Notes under the pieces: model-generated
Databases searched by the model: none
What the model saw: the letters and a program-made list of their open reading frames with translations, nothing else
What the model was told of the DNA's origin: nothing
Position numbers and translations under genes: made by a program
Part shown: in pieces, positions 34,418 to 46,612 of the stretch
How the letters are laid out: each line of letters begins with the position of its first letter
Numbering within the stretch: the stretch's first letter is position 1
Assembly (NCBI RefSeq): GCF_903166545.1
Contig: NZ_CAESCH010000001.1
Location: 686,001 to 750,000, forward strand
Reading direction: 5' to 3'
Length of the DNA stretch: 64,000 bases
DNA from: Metabacillus schmidteae
Lineage (GTDB): Bacteria; Bacillota; Bacilli; Bacillales; Bacillaceae

Positions 34418-35701
34418 ATGAAAAGTTATAAAAAATATGCTGGTATTTTTAGTACAATCGCACTAAGTTTGGCTCTTGTTGCTTGTGGACCTCAGGAAAG
34501 TAGTCAAGAAGGTTCAACCCCGAAAGAAGCCAATACAAATAAAGAGTATGATTTACTAGTTTGGGAGGATATTGAGAAAGCGGCTGGAATTGAAGATGCT
34601 GTTGCGAAGTTCGAAGAAGAACATGATGTAACAGTAAAAGTTGTTGAAAAAGCATATGCTCAACAAATCGAAGACCTACGTTTAGATGGTCCAGCAGGCA
34701 CAGGTCCGGATGTTTTAACAATGCCTGGTGATCAAATTGGTACAGCAGTAACAGAAGGTCTTATTAAAGAATTGGACGTTCCTGAAGATGTTCAATCAAT
34801 TTATACAGAGGTTGCGATGCAATCACAAAAAGTTGATAACAAGGTTTATGGATTACCAAAAGCAGTAGAAACAACAATGCTTTATTACAATAAAGATCTT
34901 GTCTCAGATGAAGAATTACCAACAACTTTAGATGAGTGGTATGAGCTATCTAAAGAAATGACAGATGGAGAAAAATATGGATTCCTGGCATTATTCGATC
35001 AGATTTATTATGCACAAAGCGTTATGAGCGGATATGGCGGATACATCTTTGGTACTGATGAAAACGGTTCATTTAATGGTTCGGATCTTGGCTTGAATAA
35101 TGAAGGTTCTGTCGAAGGAGCTCAATATATTCAAAAGTTCTATCAAGAAGGTCTATTCCCGGCAGGTATTATTGGTGAGCAAGGAATTAACGTATTAGAG
35201 TCATTATTTACAGAAGGTAAAGCAGCTGCGATTATCTCAGGTCCTTGGAATATTGATCCATTCACAAAAGCTGGGGTTAACTTTGGAGTAGCCAAATTAC
35301 CAGAGTTAGCAAATGGTGAAAACATGAGTTCATTTGTTGGAGTGAAAAGCTACAATGTGAGCAGCTATTCACAAAATGCAGAGCTAGCTGAAGAATTTGT
35401 AGAGTTTCTTACAAACGAAGAAAACTCAAAAACTCGCTTTGAAGTAACAAAAGAAGTTCCGGCTGTACAAGCTTTAGCAGATGATCCAGTTGTAGCGGAA
35501 AGTGAAGCAGCACGTGCTGTAGCAGAACAATCTCAATTTGCAGAATTAACACCAAACATCCCTGAAATGAATGAAGTTTGGACACCTGCAGATGCAGCAT
35601 TACAAACAATAGCAACAGGTAAAGCACAACCAAAAGAGGCATTAGATCAAGCTGTTGAAACGATTCAAGGGCAAATTCAAGCCAAGCATGGCGGTAAATA
35701 A
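34418..35701 (+). CDS. ganS: Galacto-oligosaccharide-binding lipoprotein GanS (CycB)
   Basis: A 427-residue extracellular solute-binding protein of the maltose/maltodextrin-binding class. The signal peptide ends in the lipobox LALVACG, so Cys23 should be lipidated. The mature part has YDLLVWEDIEKAAGIEDAVAKF, GPDVLTMPGDQIGTA and AAAIISGPWNIDPFTKAGV, typical of family 1 binding proteins. It delivers galactan breakdown products to GanPQ. The ATG follows GAAAGGA. It is the first gene of the operon. The ATPase is not encoded here; in B. subtilis the shared ATPase MsmX serves GanPQ, and the same is expected here. Confidence 0.9.
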   Translation: MKSYKKYAGIFSTIALSLALVACGPQESSQEGSTPKEANTNKEYDLLVWEDIEKAAGIEDAVAKFEEEHDVTVKVVEKAYAQQIEDLRLDGPAGTGPDVLTMPGDQIGTAVTEGLIKELDVPEDVQSIYTEVAMQSQKVDNKVYGLPKAVETTMLYYNKDLVSDEELPTTLDEWYELSKEMTDGEKYGFLALFDQIYYAQSVMSGYGGYIFGTDENGSFNGSDLGLNNEGSVEGAQYIQKFYQEGLFPAGIIGEQGINVLESLFTEGKAAAIISGPWNIDPFTKAGVNFGVAKLPELANGENMSSFVGVKSYNVSSYSQNAELAEEFVEFLTNEENSKTRFEVTKEVPAVQALADDPVVAESEAARAVAEQSQFAELTPNIPEMNEVWTPADAALQTIATGKAQPKEALDQAVETIQGQIQAKHGGK

Positions 35702-35713
35702 GTAGAAATGAAT

Positions 35714-35748
35714 AATGGTGTCAAACGAGCTTATGTTTGACACCATTT
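35714..35748 (+). terminator. Intercistronic stem-loop between ganS and ganP
   Basis: A perfect stem: ATGGTGTCAAAC (35715-35726) pairs with GTTTGACACCAT (35735-35746), loop 8 bases, followed by TTTACTA. The weak T-run suggests partial termination or mRNA stabilisation, which would give more binding protein than permease. Confidence 0.65.
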
Positions 35749-35809
35749 ACTATAAGGACAGAGATTGGTGAGATCAATTGATGTCCGGTCTTATAAAGAG
35801 GTGAAAATA

Positions 35810-37066
35810 GTGCAACATCGTAGAATAGCCTTACTATTATCAATCATTCCGGGCCTTGGCCAATTCTATAATAAGCAGTGGATAAAAGGTCTTATGTTCC
35901 TTATTCTTGGGGTATCATTCTTTGTTGTATTCGGTGATTTGCTGAATATGGGATTTTGGGGCATATTTACTTTAGGTACAGAGGTACCGCGTGATAACTC
36001 TGTGTTTCTTTTGGCAGAAGGGATAATTGCATTGATTGTTACATGCTTTGGTCTAGCTGTTTATTATCTTAACTTACGTGACGCATTTAAAAATGGTAAA
36101 TTACGTGATGAAAACAAAGAGTTAAGTTCTTTAAAAGAGCAGTACCATAATCTGATTTCACAAGGATATCCTTATGTGATTAGTGGTCCATCTCTGTTTA
36201 TCTTAATCTTTGCGGTTATTTTCCCTATTCTTTTTAGTTTTGCATTAGCATTTACAAACTACGACTTATATCACTCTCCACCTGCTAATCTAGCAGATTG
36301 GGTAGGCTTACAAACCTTTGCTGAAATTTTCACAGTTGATATTTGGCGTGCAACGTTCTTTGATGTATTATCCTGGACGATTATTTGGACGTTGGTAGCT
36401 TCTACACTTCAGGTAAGCTTAGGTATTTTCTTGGCAGTATTAGTGAATCAAAAAGACATTCGTTTCAAAAGATTCTTCCGAACAATCTTAGTATTGCCTT
36501 GGGCCGTACCTGGATTTGTGACAATTCTCATTTTTGCCGGTTTATTTAATGATAGCTTTGGTGCAGTGAATAATGATATTCTTGCTGCATTTGGAATCGA
36601 CGCAATTCCATGGTTAACAGATGCAAACTGGTCAAGAGTAGCTCTTATCTTAATGCAGGGATGGTTGGGTTTCCCTTATATTTTTATCGTAACAACTGGT
36701 GTCCTTCAATCAATCCCTGATGATTTATATGAAGCAGCAACAATTGATGGAGCATCAATGCTAGCGAAATTTAAAAATATTACATTGCCAATGATTTTAA
36801 TCGCTATGGCACCAATTATCATTACACAATATACTTTTAACTTTAATAACTTTAATATTATTTATCTATTTAATGGCGGAGGTCCTGCGGTTCCTGGATC
36901 AACAGCTGGTGGAACAGATATATTAGTTTCTTGGATTTACAAATTGACAATGCAGTCAAGTCAATATTCATTAGCAGCAGCATTAACAATTCTTTTATCA
37001 GTCTTTGTCATTGCGATCGCGCTATGGCAATTCAGAAGAACCAATTCATTTAAAGAGGGGGCTTAA
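35810..37066 (+). CDS. ganP: Galacto-oligosaccharide ABC permease GanP
   Basis: A 418-residue MalF-type permease with about 8 membrane helices. The N-terminus LLLSIIPGLGQFYNKQWIKG is typical of the GanP/YvfL group. The cytoplasmic loop EAATIDGASMLAKFKNITLPM is the EAA motif that contacts the ATPase. NFNNFNIIYLFNGGGPAVPGS is a MalF-family signature. The GTG at 35810 follows AAAGAGG (35795-35801) at 8 bases; an upstream TTG at 35765 would add 15 residues not expected in the family. The next gene starts 3 bases after its stop. Confidence 0.9.
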   Translation: MQHRRIALLLSIIPGLGQFYNKQWIKGLMFLILGVSFFVVFGDLLNMGFWGIFTLGTEVPRDNSVFLLAEGIIALIVTCFGLAVYYLNLRDAFKNGKLRDENKELSSLKEQYHNLISQGYPYVISGPSLFILIFAVIFPILFSFALAFTNYDLYHSPPANLADWVGLQTFAEIFTVDIWRATFFDVLSWTIIWTLVASTLQVSLGIFLAVLVNQKDIRFKRFFRTILVLPWAVPGFVTILIFAGLFNDSFGAVNNDILAAFGIDAIPWLTDANWSRVALILMQGWLGFPYIFIVTTGVLQSIPDDLYEAATIDGASMLAKFKNITLPMILIAMAPIIITQYTFNFNNFNIIYLFNGGGPAVPGSTAGGTDILVSWIYKLTMQSSQYSLAAALTILLSVFVIAIALWQFRRTNSFKEGA

Positions 37067-37069
37067 GTG

Positions 37070-37921
37070 ATGCTGACAAACATGAAGAGAAAAAAATCAA
37101 TCAGTCTCCTAATTTCATACACAATTTTAGCATTAATGGCGGTTATCATCATTTATCCCTTACTTTGGACAGTTGGTGCAAGCTTCAATCCTGGTAATAG
37201 TTTAATTAGTACATCAATCATACCGAAAAATCCGACTTTGGATCACTATAAAGAATTGTTTGCAGGAAAAGAAAGCTTGCAATATGGACAGTGGTATTTA
37301 AATTCCTTGAAAATTAGTGTCTTTACAATGATAGGAACAATTCTAAGTGTTTCGTTTACTGCTTATGCCTTTTCACGGTTTCGTTTTAAAGGAAGAAAAA
37401 ATGCATTAACGTTATTTCTATTACTGCAGATGATTCCGCAATTTTCAGCGTTAATTGCATTATTTGTCCTTGCACAGATTTTAGGAATGATGAATAGCCA
37501 TTGGTTATTAATCCTTCTTTATATTGGTGGGCAAATCCCAATGAATACGTATTTGATGAAAGGCTATATGGATTCGATTCCAAGAGATTTAGATGAAAGT
37601 GCCATGATCGATGGGGCGAGCAATACAAGAATCTTCTGGCAAATCATCATGCCATTATCAAGACCAATGATAGCAGTTGTTGCAATGAATGGATTCACTG
37701 GTCCTTTAGGAGATTTTGTTCTTTCTTCTACAATTTTGAGATCTCCTGAAGCTTACACATTACCGATCGGTCTATATAACTTAGTTAACGATGTCATGGG
37801 TGCAAGCTATACGACGTTTGCTGCTGGAGCTATTTTAATCAGTATCCCAATTGCCATTATCTTTATTCTTTTACAAAAGAACTTTGTATCAGGTTTAACA
37901 GCAGGTGGAACAAAAGGGTAA
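37070..37921 (+). CDS. ganQ: Galacto-oligosaccharide ABC permease GanQ
   Basis: A 283-residue MalG-type permease with six membrane helices and the EAA-like loop ESAMIDGASNTRIFWQIIMPLSRP. It ends FVSGLTAGGTKG, typical of the MalG group. AGAGGGGG at 37052-37061 serves ATG 37070; GTG 37067 is an alternative start. It pairs with GanP and is co-transcribed, with 27 bases to ganA. Confidence 0.9.
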   Translation: MLTNMKRKKSISLLISYTILALMAVIIIYPLLWTVGASFNPGNSLISTSIIPKNPTLDHYKELFAGKESLQYGQWYLNSLKISVFTMIGTILSVSFTAYAFSRFRFKGRKNALTLFLLLQMIPQFSALIALFVLAQILGMMNSHWLLILLYIGGQIPMNTYLMKGYMDSIPRDLDESAMIDGASNTRIFWQIIMPLSRPMIAVVAMNGFTGPLGDFVLSSTILRSPEAYTLPIGLYNLVNDVMGASYTTFAAGAILISIPIAIIFILLQKNFVSGLTAGGTKG

Positions 37922-37948
37922 GAAAATTTGTTTTAAAAGGAGAGTATT

Positions 37949-40009
37949 ATGTCACAGCTTGAAAAAACTTATACGACAAAAGCAAACTTCATGCTACATG
38001 GAGGGGATTATAATCCTGATCAATGGTTAGATAGACCTGATATTCTGGCAGATGATATAGAATTAATGAAGCTTTCACATACAAATACGTTTTCAGTCGG
38101 TATTTTTGCATGGAGTGCACTTGAGCCTGAAGAAGGTGTTTATAATTTTGAATGGTTAGATCAAATTTTCGAAAACATTCATGGTATCGGAGGTCGTCTC
38201 ATCTTAGCAACTCCGAGTGGAGCTCGACCTGCGTGGATGTCTCAGAAATATCCTGAGGTTTTACGTGTGAATGGCAGCAGGGTGAAACAGCTTCATGGTG
38301 GCAGACATAATCACTGTTTTACTTCTGAAGTTTACCGTGAGAAAACACAGCAGATGAATCGTTTGTTGGCTGAAAGATACGGTAATCATCCTGGCTTGTT
38401 GATGTGGCATATCTCAAATGAATTTGGTGGAGAATGTCATTGTCACAAATGTCAACGTGCTTTTCGCAATTGGCTGAAAGAGAAATATAACAATGACCTT
38501 AAAACATTAAACGATGCATGGTGGGGACCATTCTGGAGTCATACGTACAGCGATTGGTCACAAATTGAATCACCGTCTTCTATTGGTGAAAGTGCAGTAC
38601 ATGGCTTGAATTTAGATTGGCGTCGATTTGTAACAGATCAAACTATTGATTTTTATAAAAATGAAATTGTGCCGTTAAGAGAACTTACACCTCAGATTCC
38701 AATTACAACGAACTTTATGGCTGATACATTCGATCTAATTCCTTTCCAGTCACTTGATTATAGTAAGTTCGCCAAACATTTAGATGTCATCAGCTGGGAT
38801 GCATATCCCGCTTGGCATAACGATTGGGAAAGCACGGCGGATTTAGCAATGAAAGTAGGTTTCATTAATGACTTATACAGAAGCTTAAAGCAACAACCGT
38901 TTTTATTAATGGAATCAACGCCAAGCGGTGTTAACTGGCATGAAGTGAATAAAGCAAAACGACCAGGAATGCACTTGCTCTCCTCTATGCAAATGATTTC
39001 ACATGGTTCTGATAGTGTATTGTATTTCCAATGGAGAAAGTCGCGCGGATCATCCGAGAAATTCCACGGTGCTGTTGTTGATCATGACAATAGCTCAGAA
39101 AACCGTGTATTTAAAGAAGTTGCTAAGGTGGGGCAAACACTGGAAAAGCTATCTGATGTAGTTGGAACAAATCGACCGGCAGATGTTGCCATCCTTTACG
39201 ATTGGGAAAGTAATTGGGCCATCAATGATGCGCAAGGATACGGCTTGAAAACAAAGCAGTATCCACAAACATTACAGCAGCATTATCGTTCATTCTGGGA
39301 AAAAGATATCCCTGTGGATGTTATTACAAAGGAACAGGATTTTGCTGATTATAAATTGTTAATTGTCCCAATGCTTTATTTAGTAAGTGAAGAAACAATT
39401 TCACGCTTGAAAACATATGTACAAAATGGCGGCAAATTAGTCATGACCTATATTAGCGGTATTGTGAATGAGTATGATCTCACGTACTTAGGCGGATGGC
39501 ACAAAGATTTACAAGAAATGTTTGGAATGAAGCCTGTTGAAACAGATACGTTATATCCAAAGGATCGTAACCGTGTCACATATCGTAATCAGTCATATGA
39601 GTTGAAGGATTATGCAACTGTAATTGATGTGAATACAGCAACAGTAGATGGAACATATGAAGAAGATTTCTATGCAACGACACCTGCTGTAACAAGCCAT
39701 AAGTTTGGTGAAGGTGCATCCTACTATATTGGAGGAAGATTAGATTCTCAATTCCATCATGATTTTTACCAAGAGCTAATAGATGAACTGCAGCTTAAAC
39801 CTGTTCATACAGTAAAACATGGTAAAGGTGTATCTGTGCAAGTAAGGCAGGCACCTGAAAGTGATTACCTATTTGTAATGAACTTTACTGAAGAGAAACA
39901 ACCTATCAGTCTTGATTATAAGGTTAAGGACTTGGTGAGTGGTGAAGAAGTCAAAGGTGATCTGACTCTGGGTGTATATGAAGTAAGAATCCTGGAAAAA
40001 TCTAAGTGA
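37949..40009 (+). CDS. ganA: Beta-galactosidase GanA, GH42
   Basis: A 686-residue cytoplasmic enzyme that cleaves imported beta-1,4-galacto-oligosaccharides. The TIM barrel has the acid/base Glu158 in HISNEFGGEC and the predicted nucleophile Glu322 in LLMESTPSG. Cysteines in HNHCF and ECHCHKC fit the GH42 zinc site. A trimerisation domain (about 395-600) and a C-terminal beta domain follow. There is no signal peptide, consistent with intracellular action. AAAGGAGAG precedes the ATG. Confidence 0.94.
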   Translation: MSQLEKTYTTKANFMLHGGDYNPDQWLDRPDILADDIELMKLSHTNTFSVGIFAWSALEPEEGVYNFEWLDQIFENIHGIGGRLILATPSGARPAWMSQKYPEVLRVNGSRVKQLHGGRHNHCFTSEVYREKTQQMNRLLAERYGNHPGLLMWHISNEFGGECHCHKCQRAFRNWLKEKYNNDLKTLNDAWWGPFWSHTYSDWSQIESPSSIGESAVHGLNLDWRRFVTDQTIDFYKNEIVPLRELTPQIPITTNFMADTFDLIPFQSLDYSKFAKHLDVISWDAYPAWHNDWESTADLAMKVGFINDLYRSLKQQPFLLMESTPSGVNWHEVNKAKRPGMHLLSSMQMISHGSDSVLYFQWRKSRGSSEKFHGAVVDHDNSSENRVFKEVAKVGQTLEKLSDVVGTNRPADVAILYDWESNWAINDAQGYGLKTKQYPQTLQQHYRSFWEKDIPVDVITKEQDFADYKLLIVPMLYLVSEETISRLKTYVQNGGKLVMTYISGIVNEYDLTYLGGWHKDLQEMFGMKPVETDTLYPKDRNRVTYRNQSYELKDYATVIDVNTATVDGTYEEDFYATTPAVTSHKFGEGASYYIGGRLDSQFHHDFYQELIDELQLKPVHTVKHGKGVSVQVRQAPESDYLFVMNFTEEKQPISLDYKVKDLVSGEEVKGDLTLGVYEVRILEKSK

Positions 40010-40034
40010 AACTAAATGAAACAACAAAAGAGAG

Positions 40035-40057
40035 CGAGAATGACTTGATCATTCTCG
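40035..40057 (+). other. Intercistronic stem-loop between ganA and ganB
   Basis: CGAGAATGA (40035-40043) pairs perfectly with TCATTCTCG (40049-40057), loop TTGA-type of 5 bases. No T-run follows, so it is more likely an mRNA-stabilising or processing hairpin than a terminator. Confidence 0.55.
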
Positions 40058-40098
40058 TCCTTCTCTATGCCTTAATTTCATCATTGTTGAGCACATTA

Positions 40099-40114
40099 AA
40101 GGAAGCGCTTACCA
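40099..40114 (+). promoter_or_regulatory. cre-like CcpA site upstream of ganB
   Basis: AAGGAAGCGCTTACCA matches the cre consensus WTGNAANCGNWNNCWW except for A in place of the first T and C near the end. It lies 34 bases before the ganB start and would give separate carbon catabolite repression of the galactanase. Confidence 0.6.
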
Positions 40115-40141
40115 TTAATTAATAGATTAATAGGGAGATGA

Positions 40142-42883
<2,742 letters not shown>

Positions 42884-42899
42884 AAAAGTGAAGATTTCT

Positions 42900-42932
42900 A
42901 AGGGATAATCTGCAAAGGTTATCCCTTTATAC
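42900..42932 (+). terminator. Terminator after ganB
   Basis: AAGGGATAA (42900-42908) pairs with TTATCCCTT (42919-42927), followed by an A/T-rich tail with a later T-run. It ends the gan operon. Confidence 0.65.
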
Positions 42933-43102
42933 TTATTTTTTAAATAGATTATTGTGTTTATCAAGTACTTCAACTTGCCAATCCAGATAGATAAATAGGT
43001 AGATATTCTTACAGAGCATTTATGAAAAATTTCCAGATGAGAGATAATTCTAGTACAAATATGCTATGATGAAAGAAAAATCTAGGTGAAGAGGATAACG
43101 AG

Positions 43103-44338
43103 ATGAATCGATCAGGACAAATTATTCTGGTGTTAATATCGGTATTGTTTACAGCCTATCAAACAGTTGTGGGACAGGAACCATTTTTTACAGTGGATTT
43201 TTTTATTTTTACTTCTATTGCTTTTTTAGTAGGAAGACAGTATGATCTTGCAAAGTTCTATGCAAAGAAGGCAAAGTTGCAGGATGAAAGCTATAAAAAG
43301 CTGGTCGATACTTTTCCGGAATCAATTATTATTCATAAGAATAATAAAGTTTGTTATGTAAACCATGCAACAGTGAAGATGGTCGGTGCCAGGACAAAGG
43401 AAGAGTTAATTGATCAATCTATCCTTGATTTTATTGTTCCAAAGTACAAAGCCCGTGCTGAGGAACGAATCAAGATTAGCAAAAGAGAGAAGTCTCCATT
43501 GAGTAATATCGAATATGAATTAATAAGAATAGACGGAACAACATTTTTCTTTGAAGGAACTTCTATAAGTATTTCATATGGAACAAGTGAGGCAACTCTA
43601 ACAATTGGTAAGGATATTACAGAAAAGAAACATCAAACAGAAAAGCTTCTTCTAAAATCTGAAAAATTGGCTTTGTTAGGGCAAATGGCTGCTGGAATTG
43701 CCCATGAAATTCGAAATCCTCTTACATCAATAAAGGGATTTATTCAGCTGTTTAAATCGAATCATCTTCAGGAAGAATATTATAATATTGTGCTGTCAGA
43801 GCTTGATCGCATAAATGCGATAGTCGGAGAATTCCTTGTTCTTTCAAAACCAAGTGCTTCCATATTTGTTGAAAAGGATCTTAATGAGTTAATCAAAGAT
43901 GTGATTACATTAATGAGCACACAATCCATCTTAAATAATGTGCAAATATTCGCAGAGTTTGACTCGAATTTACCCCAGATTTGTTGTGAAGAAGCACAGT
44001 TAAAGCAAGTATTTTTAAATCTGTTTAAAAATGCCATTGAAGCTATGCCGGATGGAGGAAATATACATCTGAAGCTGAAAGAAAATGAAAAAGGTGCCAT
44101 TCTTATTCAGGTGATTGATGAAGGCGTGGGAATTCCCCCTGAACGAATCCCTACACTAGGAGAACCGTTTTATACGACGAAAGAAAAAGGAACTGGCTTA
44201 GGACTCATGACTTGTTATAAGATCATTGAATCACATAAAGGAGAGTTATCAATACATAGTGAAGTAAACAAAGGAACAACTATTGAAATTCTTATCCCGA
44301 CAATGACACAGCCGCTTTTAAAAAGGGAGTTGGTTTAA
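43103..44338 (+). CDS. PAS-containing sensor histidine kinase, KinE-like
   Basis: A 411-residue kinase. Two hydrophobic segments at the N-terminus (about 5-23 and 30-46) form a short membrane anchor. A PAS domain follows (about 65-185, LVDTFPESIIIHKNNKVCYVN), then HisKA with His201 in AAGIAHEIRNPLTSIKGFIQLF, and HATPase with DEGVGIPPE and GTGLGLMT. The HisKA sequence is of the KinA/KinE phosphorelay type that feeds Spo0F, so a role in sporulation or biofilm control is plausible. No response regulator is next to it, as usual for such orphan kinases. TATGAT near 43063 may be its -10 box. Confidence 0.85.
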   Translation: MNRSGQIILVLISVLFTAYQTVVGQEPFFTVDFFIFTSIAFLVGRQYDLAKFYAKKAKLQDESYKKLVDTFPESIIIHKNNKVCYVNHATVKMVGARTKEELIDQSILDFIVPKYKARAEERIKISKREKSPLSNIEYELIRIDGTTFFFEGTSISISYGTSEATLTIGKDITEKKHQTEKLLLKSEKLALLGQMAAGIAHEIRNPLTSIKGFIQLFKSNHLQEEYYNIVLSELDRINAIVGEFLVLSKPSASIFVEKDLNELIKDVITLMSTQSILNNVQIFAEFDSNLPQICCEEAQLKQVFLNLFKNAIEAMPDGGNIHLKLKENEKGAILIQVIDEGVGIPPERIPTLGEPFYTTKEKGTGLGLMTCYKIIESHKGELSIHSEVNKGTTIEILIPTMTQPLLKRELV

Positions 44339-44377
44339 AATAAACGCATAGATTTTTTAATCTATGCGTTTATTTTT
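44336..44377. terminator. Bidirectional terminator
   Basis: An 18-bp stem AAAATAAACGCATAGATT (44337-44354) with AATCTATGCGTTTATTTT (44359-44376). A- and T-runs on both sides serve the convergent kinase and ypiB-like genes. Confidence 0.87.
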
Positions 44378-44891
44378 GCAATTCCTTCAGTTGTTTCACC
44401 AATTCATGGAAGAGCTCTTCGTTACGGTCATCGAGTGCCTTGTTAATTTGACTTTTTAATAATGCAATCTCAACAACAAGGTCTGTAGCTTTTGCGTCTT
44501 TTTCAGACTGCTCAAATTTTTTGATAGAATGGATACGTTGTGTTTCAACAAGCTGTGTATAGCGATGGTCAGAATGTTTTCCAAAATAGTGAAGGATAAC
44601 GAATATCTTGTCAGCCGGGTTACTCATTAACGATCCAAAAGCTCTTGAAACATCTTCGGTTTTGAGACCGTTAGAATAAAAATGGAAGCCGGGTTCATCT
44701 GAGCTGATACTGGAGATCATGATGGTGCGTTCTTTAGGGTGTACGGATTCGGTAAAAGATAAATTCTTGAGGAGATGATGATTCTTTTGAATATATTCAA
44801 TAAGTCTCCGTGCTTCCTTGTTTTTTAATTGATGATGGTCTAAAAACCATTTTAGAAATTCACCTTTTTTAGTGGTTGATATCCAATTCAT
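44370..44891 (-). CDS. YpiB family protein (UPF0302 with IDEAL domain)
   Basis: A 173-residue cytoplasmic protein. The N-terminal part (about 8-115), with GEFLKWFLDHHQLKNKEARRLIEYI and an FHFYSNG stretch, resembles UPF0302/YpiB. The C-terminal helix pair (about 138-173) ending INKALDDRNEELFHELVKQL is a typical IDEAL domain. In B. subtilis YpiB is linked to respiratory chain proteins, but its role is not settled. The ORF ends inside the bidirectional terminator. A purine-rich ribosome binding site lies before the ATG. Confidence 0.72.
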   Translation of the reverse strand: MNWISTTKKGEFLKWFLDHHQLKNKEARRLIEYIQKNHHLLKNLSFTESVHPKERTIMISSISSDEPGFHFYSNGLKTEDVSRAFGSLMSNPADKIFVILHYFGKHSDHRYTQLVETQRIHSIKKFEQSEKDAKATDLVVEIALLKSQINKALDDRNEELFHELVKQLKELQK

Positions 44892-45010
44892 TATAGCCCA
44901 CCTTATCTATCAATCTTTTTATTAATCATAACACACTGTCGTAAATGATTGGGATGAGGTGTTTTTAAAGTTTGTGTCCGGAATAGTTTTTGGCAAAGGA
45001 GAAAAAACGA

Positions 45011-45628
45011 ATGACAGAAAAGGCGTATGATCAATTACTTAATATTGACACAGATGAAGAACAGAAGGGATTTCACAAATCGTTTCATTATCACCGGTAT
45101 GAACCTACTCCTTATCAAGGGTTAGAACAATTATTTCAGTACTATAAACTGACAGACAGTGATCGCTTAGTTGATTTTGGTTGTGGAAAGGGGAGATTGC
45201 CTATTTTTGTGCATCACTTATTTCACTCACCAGTTGCAGGAGTCGAAATGGACAATCGATTTTATGAAGCTGCTGTAAAGAACCGCAACAGGTATATCAC
45301 GAAAACAAAGAAAAATGGAAATCAAATTGTTTTTCACCATTGTTTAGCCGAGGAATATCCAATAAACCCGGCAGACAATCGATTTTATTTCTTTAATCCT
45401 TTCTCTGTTCAAATTTTCATGAAAGTAATCCGAAACATTCTACAGTCTGTTGAAAAAAAGGAACGGGAAGTTGAATTGATTTTATACTATGCAGCAGAAG
45501 AGTATCTTTATTATTTGGATAATAAAACTCCTTTCATATTAAAAGAAGAAATGAAAATAAATGGGTTATATGAACATAATCCAAATGAGAGGTTTTTAAT
45601 TTATCATTTGGAAAGTTATGAAGACTAA
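45011..45628 (+). CDS. Class I SAM-dependent methyltransferase of unknown substrate
   Basis: A 205-residue protein. SAM motif I is LVDFGCGKGRLPIFVHH (about 50-66), followed by VAGVEMDNRFYEAAVKN (motif II, acidic Asp/Glu). FYFFNPFSVQIFMKVI sits where motif IV usually is. The start EKAYDQLLNIDT... with FHYHRYEPTPYQGLEQLF is shared by a group of Bacillus methyltransferases as I know them. ATG 45011 has AAGGAG (44996-45001) upstream; the frame continues to a TTG at 44990 without a site. The target molecule is unknown. Confidence 0.8.
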   Translation: MTEKAYDQLLNIDTDEEQKGFHKSFHYHRYEPTPYQGLEQLFQYYKLTDSDRLVDFGCGKGRLPIFVHHLFHSPVAGVEMDNRFYEAAVKNRNRYITKTKKNGNQIVFHHCLAEEYPINPADNRFYFFNPFSVQIFMKVIRNILQSVEKKEREVELILYYAAEEYLYYLDNKTPFILKEEMKINGLYEHNPNERFLIYHLESYED

Positions 45629-45711
45629 GGAGTTGTGTTGTTGTATTGGTACATGTTTACACCTTTGATATGAAATACTAACAAAAAAATTGTGTTAGGA
45701 AGGTGTTACAT

Positions 45712-46521
45712 GTGCCGGAACTACCCGAGATGGAAAATTACAGAAGGATTTTTGAAAAAAAGCTTGTAGGAAAAATAATTCAGTCAGTAGAAGTGACAAG
45801 AGAGAAGTCGATCAATAAATCAATTCCTGCTTTTATAGGTGAAGTAAAAGGGAGAAAGCTAGTTGCTGTTGAACGCCGAGCAAAACATTTAGTTTTTAAA
45901 TTGGATTCGGATGCGAATTTATTGCTGCATCTCATGCTTGGAGGGCTAATGTATATTGGAAATGAACATGATAGCCCTGATCGAACAAAGCAGGTTACTC
46001 TAACCTTTGATGACTGTCAATTGTTTTTTATTGGACTGCGATTAGGTTATCTCCATCTACTTTCCACTCGAGAGGTTGAACAGGAATTTCTTGATTTAGG
46101 CCCTGAACCCCTTGATCCGGGGTTTCAATTATCAGCATTTGATGAACAGCTTAAAAAGAAACGGGGAGCATTAAAAACCACTCTCGTTAACCAACAATTT
46201 ATTGCCGGCATTGGAAATCATTACTCTGATGAAATTTGTTTTGAAGCAAAATTGTTACCTATGAGAAAGGGAGATGAACTTTCCCCTCAGGAAAGAGCTT
46301 CACTATTTCACGCCATTCAAACAATTTTAAATAGAGGGCTGAATTATGGTGGATATATCGAGATGCCGGTGTTTAAAGAAGATGAACGAACAGGAAAGTA
46401 TAATGAGCACTGTTTTGTTTATGACCGGGAAGGTGAGCCTTGTCCTCGTTGTAAATCTATTATTGTGAAAGAAGAAATTTCCTCCAAAAAATCATTTTTC
46501 TGTCCTCAATGTCAAAAATGA
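45712..46521 (+). CDS. Formamidopyrimidine/endonuclease VIII-type DNA glycosylase
   Basis: A 269-residue base-excision repair enzyme. The GTG at 45712 is the correct start, because it gives M-PELPEM, where the N-terminal Pro is the nucleophile and Glu the next catalytic residue. Upstream in-frame starts would bury this Pro. A Lys in VERRAKHLVFKL fits the conserved beta-loop Lys. The H2TH region has QQFIAGIGNHYSDEICFEAKLLP. The C-terminal zinc finger has PCPRCKS and FFCPQCQK. AGGAAGGTG precedes the start. It differs from the main MutM of bacilli near polA, so it is probably a second Fpg/Nei paralogue. Confidence 0.87.
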   Translation: MPELPEMENYRRIFEKKLVGKIIQSVEVTREKSINKSIPAFIGEVKGRKLVAVERRAKHLVFKLDSDANLLLHLMLGGLMYIGNEHDSPDRTKQVTLTFDDCQLFFIGLRLGYLHLLSTREVEQEFLDLGPEPLDPGFQLSAFDEQLKKKRGALKTTLVNQQFIAGIGNHYSDEICFEAKLLPMRKGDELSPQERASLFHAIQTILNRGLNYGGYIEMPVFKEDERTGKYNEHCFVYDREGEPCPRCKSIIVKEEISSKKSFFCPQCQK

Positions 46522-46612
46522 TGTAGTGTCAATCGTAATCCCCCTTAAGGATATAAACCATAGGAACCAAGACGGACAGTTTAAAATATTCTATAACAAG
46601 GGGGGAATTCCT